A stretch of DNA of 64,000 nt from Hippopus hippopus (Eukaryota; Mollusca; Bivalvia; Cardiida; Cardiidae), in assembly GCA_946811185.2 (NCBI GenBank), contig OX328106.1:31680426-31744425 (forward strand). The letters run 5' to 3'. This document shows positions 1 through 8,839 of this stretch, in pieces (the first letter of the stretch is position 1; every line of letters starts with the position of its first letter). The notes below the pieces were generated by a model that was given only the letters and a program-made list of their open reading frames with translations, made no database searches and was not told where the DNA came from. A program made the position numbers and the translations under genes.

Positions 1-319
1 TTCTAATCCTTTTCAAGTAACATTGTCAACAACTGAAATATTTTGTTACCAAAGTTTGTATATGCATGAACATAATGAATATTATGTTAAAACTTTCTTG
101 GTGCTTGCATTTGCTTCTTGCTGTGATGGAAAATATTGACATCCGGCTCGACCAGCGGTAGCAGGAAATTTCAAATTTTCTTATAGAGCTCGAAGCTAAT
201 CAATCTGCAGGAAAGCTACTAAAACATAACACTCCGTATATAATGGTGTTAGAAATACGCCATAACTGTCACGACTTTATTTATGTGAAATATGTAGCCG
301 AGTGACAGTGGCTTTTGTG

Positions 320-392
320 AAATTCCAGGAATGCATAAGTGGGTGTTCTGGCCGCCATGGTATAACAGAATAAAATCTTGAAAACAGTGTTA
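320..392 (+). repeat. SINE 3' tail fragment
   Basis: This is a degenerate copy of the tail seen in the better SINEs of this window: a 'gccgccatggtataacagaat' type segment followed by 'gttatctaaacaccaaacaa'. The tRNA-like head is missing, so it is a 5'-truncated copy. Confidence 0.5.
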
Positions 393-428
393 TCTAAACA
401 CCAAACAACCACCCCTCCCCCACAAACA

Positions 429-556
429 AAAGAAATAATAATAATGATACATGTAATAATAATAAAGATAATGATAATAAATGTATGATTAATATAACAA
501 AACTACTAATCATAATAATAATAATGATGATGATGATGATGATGATAATGAAAAAA
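429..556. repeat. ATA/ATG trinucleotide microsatellite
   Basis: Interrupted runs of ATA and then ATG triplets. The minus strand reads as a poly-isoleucine ORF, which is an artefact of the repeat. Confidence 0.85.
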
Positions 557-807
557 TACAACTTGTTACACCTCTGCACTAAAACAGCCCTTTGAAAATA
601 TAGAGAAAAAGGAGCAATTGCTCATTCCAAACAAAAGCTCCTTTTCCCTCGATCCTTTCAATATCACATTTGCCCGGCCTCCTTTCCCCCAGCCCCCCCC
701 CCCCACCACCTCAAATGTTATTGCATCACCTGTTCTAGTTTTTTTGGCTAGGATTAAAACTAACCTGTACAGTAAAACATGCTTGATTTAATCATCCGGT
801 TTAGGGG

Positions 808-925
808 TTTAATCCTTTCGGCAGCCCTAGGTGAAAAGAACAGTTTTTGCGGGCGGCACATATCAAGATTAGACGGCACAGGACGTGCAGTCTGATCTTG
901 GATCGAAACCGTCCGCTTGTTTTGT
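808..925. repeat. FB-B fold-back element, partial
   Basis: The copy begins 'ttaatcctttcggcagcc' and contains the palindromic core of family FB-B in the form GACGGCACAGGACGTGCAGTC. The right third is missing. Confidence 0.6.
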
Positions 926-1245
926 CATGGCTATACGATAAATATCATTGTGTTTTGAACAGTGGATAATATTTTCAGCGGTCAACAGAGGTCGTGTGTA
1001 TATTTGATGATCAAAGAGTGTAGTGTAACCTTACCGCTCGCAAAAATTTTTGACTACCTTTTTGAAAATTTCTTTTTCTAACATCGTTGAAAAAGAAGTT
1101 ATTGATCGATCCCATTCGAGCACTTGCTCCTTTCCCTTATGCTCTCTATACCTTTTGAGTGTCATCTTTTTTTCCTTCTTTGGCCATGCATTGCCTGTTA
1201 GGTTTGATTTGATTCGTACCAGATTTTGGTTTCCCGGCTCAGCCT

Positions 1246-1433
1246 TTAACCAAACAATCCAGTGTTTTAACGTCCACGAAGAAAGAGGCATTTGAAAACA
1301 TTGTTGGAAAAGGAGGACATTTTGGTAACCTTTCGAAGTCAACCCTCATCATTTGAGCCATATTTAACTTTTTCGTATGCGAGCGGTATGAATTTATACA
1401 AGTGTAAAATTTTATCGTACGGTAAAGAGTTAT
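1246..1433. repeat. FB-A fold-back element with half hairpin lost
   Basis: It starts TTAACCAAACAATCC and ends GGTAAAGAGTTA, the two FB-A ends. The central palindrome is represented by its left arm only ('ttgttggaaaaggag'), so about 35 bp of the core has been deleted. Confidence 0.75.
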
Positions 1434-1474
1434 CTCTGTAAAAGGAATTGAACGGCCCTCACAAGAAAACGAGG

Positions 1475-1697
1475 TTAACGCTTTACCAAACGATAAAATT
1501 TTCGTCTGGTCCAAATTGAAAGTATTTGCAGACAACAATTTAAATTCATACTAAAAATAATTATCTCTCGAAGAGTAGAAAACATTTTGGGAAAAGGAGA
1601 AAATGCTGGTTACCAGCATTTTCTCCTTTTCCCAAAATGTTTTCAAAAGCCTTCTCCTTCAAGGTCTTTAAAAGGCCGTGCTTGTTTGGTAAAGGGC
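1475..1697. repeat. FB-A fold-back element
   Basis: Complete copy. The ends are TTAACGCTTTACCAAACG and TTTGGTAAAGGG. The central palindrome is 'gggaaaaggagaaaatgctgg' followed by its complement, with a one-base centre. The right-hand TTAA is mutated. Confidence 0.88.
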
Positions 1698-2282
1698 TCA
1701 CATAACCCCTTTCAGTCTGAGTAACTTCAACTTTTACATCTCGCGATAAACATAGAAAGTTAATACTAATTTAAAAAAAGATAAGACCCCGAAAAACAAT
1801 GTTTTGTACTTATATGGATGTCCTTTTGTTTTTTTTTTTCTTGTAGGATAATGGTTTATTGCCGGCTGAAAAAAAAAAGAAAGAAAAAAGCGGGAAAAAT
1901 GAGGTGAAATTGGCAAACGAATTACCACGAGTTATTTTGTTTTCTGACAGACCGTGTACTCTTTAAGCAACCTGACGACATAATTTGAGACCCTTGTGCA
2001 CAGTAATTCCTCCATTTCCCAATCTCTTTCCTACTTTTTCAAAGACGAATCACATTAATTGATCCCCGCTAAGTTCGTTATCTACAAACTGCTTTGAATT
2101 TGGACAGGGCTAAAACTTTGTCGTCTCGTGAAGTGTTTAAGTAAATGAAGGTGTGTATATTGACGTAAATTTCATTGAAACATTCGGAACACGTGATTTT
2201 ATATCTTACGATCAAGTTTTGTCATGTCGGCATGTTTGTGTTTGCATTCAGTAAAAGTCAGGTCAGGTCATTTCTTTTCATT
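1698..2282. other. Non-coding stretch, nothing recognised
   Basis: AT-rich sequence with several A and T runs. I see no conserved coding frame and no member of the named repeat families. Confidence 0.5.
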
Positions 2283-2525
2283 TGAGCGTCGCTCTCTAAA
2301 AGGACGGTTTAATGTATCTGTTCGTGCATTATACATGTATCAAGCGAGTCATCACATAAATACGGATGTACAAGATCTATTTTGTCTAACAACCGATTGA
2401 ATCATGAGATAGAACGGTCCCTGTACATGCACAAAATTTACGAATAGCAAAAAGTTTCAATTCATGTCAGCCTGCGCGGACTGCGCAGGCTGACATGCTC
2501 TATACTTTTTGCAGATGTATTCAAA
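2283..2525. repeat. FB-C fold-back element
   Basis: The copy carries the FB-C landmarks in order: 'gtgcattatacatgtatcaagc', 'gatgtacaagatctattttgtc', and the palindrome GTCAGCCTGCGCGGACTGCG with its complement, then 'atactttttgcagatg'. The outer inverted ends are worn. Confidence 0.8.
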
Positions 2526-2587
2526 CATCTTTCCACAGTGCATGACTAAATATTAACTTACCGGTATACTCGGCTTATCCAGCGTCG

Positions 2588-2790
2588 GTTTTTAGGCTCT
2601 CGATGGGTCAGTGGTGAAGGCGTAGGATTTGTAATGGGGAGTCCCTGGTTCGATGCCCCTGCTAGAGGCGCTAGTCACGTTTCAGTGTCCTTTGGTAAGG
2701 TTTTACAGAGCCCCGGTCCTGTTCTGATGAAACAAATAAAACATATGAATTTGTGAGTTGTCGGTGTGATGTGAATGAGTTTCATTTGAA
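2588..2790 (+). repeat. tRNA-derived SINE
   Basis: The head resembles a tRNA with an A-box-like 'gggtcagtggtgaaggcg' and a B-box-like 'tggttcgatgcccc'. It is followed by the shared body ('gttctgatgaaac') and a worn tail 'gtcggtgtgatgtgaatg'. Confidence 0.7.
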
Positions 2791-3087
2791 AGAGGTGAGA
2801 AGTCCTATGAAAACAAATTCTTTGGCTTAAAGGTAAATAAAGAGAACCTCAAGCAAGACATGAATAGGTGAACTGGTCAGTTAAATGTGAAAACAGCGTT
2901 AAATATCAAGTAGGCAAATGCCATCGTCACCGTTTTTCTGTAGAGACACTATATATAACATATAGGACCGATGATACATGGGCTGTTCTCATCAACCATT
3001 CCTAAGAACATTTTTCTGGTCTAATTCTCAAGAGTTTTCTACATTTCAAATTAAAGGAATTTCTGATTGCCTAATCAACTCTATGGC

Positions 3088-3345
3088 CTGCAAAAGAAAA
3101 AAAAAAAGGAAGGAGACTAGGTGAGATGAGGGAAGAAGAAAGGAAGATGGAAGAAGATGGAAGCGGTAGGCGGACGCAGAGAAGGAGTGTGTTTCTCTCC
3201 TGGAAAGTTGACGTAGTAGTGGTTGTTGTGATCTTCGTCCGAGAAGAAGAGGCAGAAGAAGAATGAGAAGAAGAAGAAAAAAGGAGGGTGGAGGAAACAG
3301 GAGAAGAGGAAAGGAGGGTGGGGGAGGAAGAGGAAGAGGAGTAGG
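3088..3345. repeat. Long polypurine (G/A) tract
   Basis: About 250 bp in which the plus strand is almost all purine: GAAGAAGAA, GGAGG and AAAA runs, briefly interrupted near 3190-3235. The complementary strand gives long Ser/Pro/Leu-rich open frames with no other sign of coding. Mirror-type polypurine DNA of this kind can adopt triplex structure, but that is inference. Confidence 0.75.
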
Positions 3346-3868
3346 AGGGTACATTGTCATTCATTGCTTATCTGACAGAAATCCTCCATAGATACTGATT
3401 ATTTCTCAAAATATCACTTCGAAACGCGTTTATTTGTCATTGGTTCAGTTTTTCAGTCAGTATTTCCGCTATTTTTAATGTCAGCGCTGTTTCGACCTTT
3501 CAGACTCTCTCTTAGTATTTATCCATTGTACCAGATCGAAGATAAATTACCGCAGAACAGGGTAAAAGTAATGACTTTTTCTGTTCAGGTTTAGAATAAT
3601 GTTGAAATTACCGACAAATAACTGGTAAACACTAATGAAGGCATCATTGGGTAAACTTTCATTAGGAGTAATATTTCTTCGGTCTTTCTGTTGTGAATCT
3701 GTGAGGCACTGTTTCTCTTAGTCATTTATTTGACAATTGTCAATTTGGCGTATCTGCCGATGCGCAAATACGCAGCAACGTAATGAAAAGTTCCCAGGAA
3801 TAGACTTTTTATCCATAGGGGCATCTGCCCTCTTTACTCCCACTAGCGGATGACACTCAGATCCCTCC
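3346..3868. other. Non-coding stretch, nothing recognised
   Basis: No open frame with recognisable homology and no named repeat family. Confidence 0.45.
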
Positions 3869-4102
3869 TGGGGTCCTGTGTGGCTCAGTGGTAAAGTGTA
3901 GGACTCGTGACCTGGAGGCCCTGGGTTCGAGCCTCGCTGGCTCCATTATGTTTTACACAGGAGTGTCCTTGAGCGAGACACTTCAGAGCCCTAGCCTAGT
4001 ACTGGTGAAACCCAGATAATACATGAATATTTGAGCTGTCGCCGTGATATGACTGAAATAATGTTGAAAGCGGCGTAAAACATCATTCAGACAAACAAAC
4101 AA
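3869..4102 (+). repeat. Full-length tRNA-derived SINE
   Basis: The best-preserved SINE in the window. It has a tRNA-like head with A-box 'tggctcagtggtaaagtg' and B-box 'GGGTTCGAGCC', then the body segment 'tgtccttgagcgagacactt', then the tail 'gccgtgatatgactgaaata', ending in an (AAAC)n run. This is the layout of molluscan V-SINE-type elements such as RUDI; the exact family needs a library search. Confidence 0.85.
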
Positions 4103-5557
4103 ATCAGATCCCTCCTTTCACGTATAATTCAAAAAGGGCTAGTTACGCCCCTGATTGTGTTTATTCTGTATAACGGAAAATGCCGCATTTCAGGATATGG
4201 TAAAAACAGATCGTTTGTAGATGAAAAATAACTCTTTGTGCTTCTTTCTTTGGTTGTATTAAGAGTTGCTTCCCTTAAGTGCAATAGTTGTGTTTGAGTG
4301 AAGAACATGTAATATTTAATGAAGGATATGGTTTGAAATGCGACAGTTGCTTATGACAAGCAATTGTCCATATCATGCTGTATCTTTCTAAAATGCTTCC
4401 TAAAGCCGTCTACTTCAAATGAATACCGTTAATGGGTTAGTCATAGCACGGGAGGACAAATAAAAATTTCTTCAAATGTCCTTTTCAGGGTCTGGTAAAT
4501 CAGATCTACGTACGTACCTTGATGGGTTAATTTGTCATATGAGAAATAATTCTGCGTGTTTCTTTCTGATATACATATCAAGATTTGTTTTCCTGTGTTA
4601 TACTGTGATAATTCGATTTTTGTGTAGAATGTTGGGTAGTTAGTGGTGGACAAAATTGTGGACTTGTCCAATTCCAAGGTGCGTGCAGACGTCAACTGAG
4701 ATGTTTCTGAAATGGTGGCATTTGTTGTATGTGTGTGGGAGGGGAGTGACCAGTAATTATAATACAGAGACAACAGAAACTATGCAATAATATTAATAGT
4801 TAATAACAACACAAACATGTAGCCTGCTTGACCTGACCTTTGATAATCCTCGCGAAGTGAGCCGACTAGGATCAGTTTGTTAATGCGCCCACATTTTGGT
4901 AGTACCGTAGTCTTTTGTCGTAGATACGGCAACCTTTGTGTAGGCAGGGGGGGGGGGGGGGGAGGGCTGTTATAATGACTAAGAGTATTTATTAGACAAA
5001 GACAATGGTTACAGAACTGCGCAATAACCTTATCAGTTTCTCACAACACATTACCTGCTTGACGTGACATGTTCTTGGCAAAATGAATTAGGATCAGCCT
5101 GCAAATCCGTGCACATTCTGGTAGTACTTCTGACCGTTATCACTGGTACCAAGTCAACTGTCTAAGTTTTACTCTAATCATTTGAAATATACAGATGAAT
5201 CTTGAAAAAAAAAATGTTTTTTTACTAGTTAAATACCGTAGAAGATTAACTTTAAACTCTGTCAGCGGACAGTATAGGTCCATGTTTATACTGTACTGCC
5301 TACGTTCTGTGACGTCCATAAAAGCCCCGTTTTCGTTTATTGGTCTTGAATGGGTTTAAGCTTTTATAAAAGAAATGAAGATTCTCAGTTTCGAAAACAC
5401 ACTGAAGTAAGTCTATGCCAGCATATTACACAAACTAGAGACACTGCAGATACAAGAAAAGACCGGGCCTTTGATCTACTCTGTCTGCAAGGGTAGCCTA
5501 ATCTCGACCTACACTATCTACAAAAGTAACCAAAAATTGTGAGTAGCGCTAAAAATT
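4103..5557. other. Intergenic DNA with a G homopolymer
   Basis: No gene is recognised. There is a run of about 16 G at 4947-4962. Two loosely similar segments near 4800-4960 and 5030-5160 share 'ctgcttgacctgac', suggesting a diverged local duplication. Confidence 0.4.
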
Positions 5558-5773
5558 TTAACCCTTATCCGGCTGAGTAAGTGATATAAAACTTTTAAGC
5601 CGATGGAAAAAAAAAACTAAATTTTTGCCATTTCAAAGGTATTTCTTGAGGGAAAATATATCCTTATCGGACAGTGTAGATCAAAGATCAGACTGCACGT
5701 TCTGTGCAGTCTGATCTTGATCTATACCGTGCGCAAAAGGTCAGTGAGTCGCGTTTAGCAGCCTAGAGGTTAA
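5558..5773. repeat. FB-B fold-back element
   Basis: Complete copy flanked by TTAA on both sides (5558-5561 and 5770-5773). It contains 'gatcagactgcac', loop GTTCT and the complement, with 'cggacagtgtagatc' outside the stem. Confidence 0.9.
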
Positions 5774-6548
5774 AGTTTCGAAACACTCTATGAATACCTG
5801 CCAAAGCTGAAGAGATTCCGGGTATAAAAGTCAACTCGCGTGGCAGAAGTAAACAAAGATACTCTCCATTCATAAGTGGGGGGATTTAAAGATGCATTCA
5901 TTGGTTCAGGAAAACTTTGTGTTTACAAACATTGTGTGAGAGAATTTGTGAAACCAGGTAAATTATGTTTACAACTTAAACGTCGTTCTTGTTTAAACTG
6001 TATACAATCAAAAATTCCAGAAAAACAACACAGAAAGTAAATTATGAATTTGAAATCATTTTCATGTGCATACTCAGTGTTTGGGAGTGCATATACGAGT
6101 ATAGGTAGTTTGTTTATAAGTTTTATATACGATTTGTTTTATAATGTATATTTCATTAGTACATCTGCCAAACTGCGTCACTTTGTACGGACAGAACCAA
6201 ATAATTGTTTGGTACAAATATTTAAAATAAAACTTAAACAAATCTTTCAAACGATACAATTCATTCCCAAATATATATTTAGGCTATAATAATTCCAAAA
6301 TTCATAATACCCATTTTTGATTTTTTGTGTATAAACAATTTGACACAACATCGACGTTTACTTTTTTTTTTTTATATCGAAAAAACATTTCAAGTTACAC
6401 ACTTATACACTCTGATGGAATTCTGTTTACAAATCGCGAAAATGAAATAATGGATTTGAAATGAATATGAGACTAAAGTGTTGCTTTAAATCAAACTATA
6501 GTTGCTTTGCGATACTAACTTGGTACAAAACAATGGTTTTATCAACTG
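5774..6548. other. AT-rich intergenic stretch
   Basis: Contains an 81-codon open frame at 6044-6289 made of AT-rich codons, with no family resemblance. I treat it as chance. Confidence 0.4.
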
Positions 6549-6771
6549 TTTATTACACAGTCCCGAGTTTTAACTACCTTAACACAGAAGACTTTTGAAA
6601 ACATTGTGGGAAAAGGAGAAAATGCTGGTTACCAGCATTTTCTCCTTTTCCCACAATATTTTCAACCTGTTAAAGAAGACATTTCAATTTTTAACTTACA
6701 TTTATTTTTTCGTCTGCAAAGTGCTTTCAATTTGGACAAGTGTAAACTGTTGTCGTTTGGTAAGGAGTTAA
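6549..6771. repeat. FB-A fold-back element
   Basis: Complete copy. The centre is 'ttgtgggaaaaggagaaaat' and its complement, nearly perfect. It ends 'tcgtttggtaaggagttaa'. Confidence 0.88.
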
Positions 6772-6840
6772 AACAATAATTTATCATTTCGTGTTGTCAG
6801 TATGTAAACAAAATTCCACCTGATTGCTGTATAATTTATA

Positions 6841-7043
6841 CCCCTTAGGCTGGTAATCGTGAAAGATCTTTTGCAGACAGTGTAGATCAAGATCAGACCG
6901 TACAGAAAGTGCAGTCTGATCTTTGATCTACACTGTCCGATAAGGAGATATTATTACCAAAAACATAACTTGGAAATAGCAATAGTTAAGTTTTTTCTAT
7001 GCACTGAAAATTTATTTTAGCTATTTAGCAGGATATGAGTTAA
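6841..7043. repeat. FB-B fold-back element
   Basis: The core 'gatcagaccgtacagaaagtg' is followed by its imperfect complement. The right end 'tatttagcaggatatgag' runs into TTAA at 7040-7043, which is also the left TTAA of the next element. Confidence 0.85.
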
Positions 7044-7261
7044 CCCTTTACAAGACGGCAACATTTTATATTTCTCCAAATTGAAAGCATTTTCTGACAA
7101 TAAATTAAAATAAAAATAGGAGACTTGTCTTTCAAAGAGGAGAAAACATTGTGGGATAAGGTTAAAGAGCTTGTTACCGCCGCCTTTCCCTTTACGTCTA
7201 TGTTTTCAAAAACCCTTTTCCTCAGAGTCGTGAACGAACGCGTTTGTTGAGTAAAGGTTTC
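7040..7261. repeat. FB-A fold-back element sharing a TTAA
   Basis: It starts at the TTAA that ends the preceding FB-B copy, then 'ccctttacaagacggc'. The central hairpin is diverged on both arms. It ends 'gagtaaaggttt'. Confidence 0.8.
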
Positions 7262-7784
7262 ATTTATTACCCCTTGGGGCAACTTATTAAACACGATTAT
7301 TAGATATAGGTAATAAACATGAATGAGGGTTTAATATAAATATGAAAACTTGATAAAACAATGTTGCGAAAGGAAAAAATGCTGACATAGATGAAATATA
7401 CTTTCTTACATTTGTTTAAAAAGTTTGAATCACATGTTTTATAGATGTTCTTTTCGTCAAAGGCATTAGTGATGATACGAATGTCTGTTGAGTAATTAGT
7501 ACAGTCTAAAAATTCGAAATTTTTCTCGTTCTCTATGAATATTCGACTGGCTTTTTTTTAATATTCGTATCACAGGCGCTTGTTTTGGGACAAACTTCGT
7601 CATCTTTGTAACGGTATAGGCCTATAAGACTTGTTATATATCATTATGTAGACGGCGAAGTTTGTGAAAAAACGAGTGCATGTGATTCGTACATTCTGAA
7701 AATTCGAACTTAATATGCTTGTTTCCTATTATAATGATCGATATTTAACCTATTATTTCTCGCAGACTACCCTTTGGGTCTTGC
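7262..7784. other. Non-coding stretch, nothing recognised
   Basis: AT-rich, with scattered short T runs. I see no gene or named repeat. Confidence 0.4.
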
Positions 7785-7866
7785 AGCAGACAACGTTTGA
7801 AAACGATGGGCAAAAGGAGAAATTGCTTACAACGAGCAATTTCTCCTTCGAACTGAATGTTTTCAC
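7785..7866. repeat. FB-A core fragment
   Basis: Only the central hairpin region remains ('aaaaggagaaattgcttac' with a partial complement 'gagcaatttctcctt'). Confidence 0.65.
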
Positions 7867-7962
7867 ATAAATCTTATCAATGTATCAATACTTAAGAAAT
7901 GTCAATAATTGATCGAATTTTGTTTCCAAAATTGTCTGTTTAAAATTCGTTTTAGGGTGTAA

Positions 7963-8190
7963 TGAATGGTGTTTCATGCGGCTTTCAACATTGTTTCAGT
8001 CATATCTTGGCAACAGCTCACCTGTGACTCATGTAATTTTTCGGTTTTTACAAGTACTTGGCTAGGGCTTTGAACTGCCTCACCCAAAGACACAGACACG
8101 AAACCCCAGTACTTCGAGTGAGGATCGACCCGGGGCCTCCAGGTTACGAGTCTTACAAATTACCACTGAGTCTATAGGACTCATCCAAAG
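7963..8190 (-). repeat. tRNA-derived SINE, reverse orientation
   Basis: Reading the minus strand gives head, body and tail in order. On the plus strand one sees the tail 'caacattgtttcagtcatat' first and the head 'taccactgagtctatagga' last. Confidence 0.8.
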
Positions 8191-8289
8191 CTATGTATAT
8201 ATTTACGTCGAAATGTCTCTTTTTTGAGTAATAACGTAAGATACAGCTGAACTAGCTCAATGTAGGGTACATTCCTTGAGATCTGGCAG

Positions 8290-8540
8290 AAGTCACTTGT
8301 TCAAATCTTAGGCTCGTCCAATTCCTTCTGAGGGCTGATGATAGTCAAATTCGATGTGAACGGATTCATTCCATTTCTCAGCGTTGTTTCGAAGATTGGA
8401 AAGTAGCCAGTGGCATTGGAAAAATATTGTGCGAAGTAAAGGTAAAAGAAATTCCAGGCAAGCATAGATGGATACACTGACCGCCGCTATATAACTGAAA
8501 TAATGTTGAAAACGGTTTTGAACGTGCATGTAAACAAAAG
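8290..8540 (+). repeat. Second-type SINE
   Basis: A different body from the 3869 copy: 'ctgatgatagtcaaattcga', then 'gtgcgaagtaaaggtaaaag', then the tail 'ctatataactgaaataatg'. The same body recurs at 39868-40168. Confidence 0.7.
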
Positions 8541-8585
8541 TTGAATAACTAAGATACCACTGTAATAACACGGTCTAGGCAAAGC

Positions 8586-8810
8586 ATTCCCTTACTCTGT
8601 AACAGAATTCAAGGTATTTTAGACTTCTCCACAATGAAAGAATTTGCAGACGACAAATTAAATCTGGCTAAATTGAAGGGCACTGAAAGGCCAGAAAATC
8701 ATTGTTGGAAAAGGAGAAAATGCTGGTAACCAACATTTTCTCCTTTTCCAACAATGTTTTCAAAAGCCTTCCGGATTGTAAACATAGAGAGTTGTTTAGT
8801 AAAGGATTAA
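8586..8810. repeat. FB-A element just upstream of the DUSP-BTB gene
   Basis: The central palindrome is 'ttgttggaaaaggagaaaat' and its complement (8700-8760). The right end 'ttagtaaaggattaa' stops 24 bp before the predicted acceptor at 8833-8834. The open reading frame of the downstream exon runs into this element. Confidence 0.85.
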
Positions 8811-8839
8811 ACTACGTCGTATTTATATTTTCAGGCAAA

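Noticed and set aside
394..579. Poly-isoleucine frame on the minus strand
   Set aside because: Produced by an ATA/ATG microsatellite.
1031..1538. Overlapping frames of about 100 codons on both strands
   Set aside because: Most of this region is FB-A sequence; the same peptides recur wherever the element occurs.
3046..3364. Ser/Leu/Pro-rich open frames of about 100 codons on the minus strand
   Set aside because: They are translations of the polypurine tract with no other coding sign.
6044..6289. 81-codon AT-rich frame
   Set aside because: Codon use follows local base composition, with no family resemblance or splice context.
8702..8839. Longer start for the DUSP-BTB gene at 8702
   Set aside because: These 46 codons are read from the FB-A palindrome and its flank. 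A good acceptor (tttcag) just before the ATG at 8840 makes the shorter start more likely.
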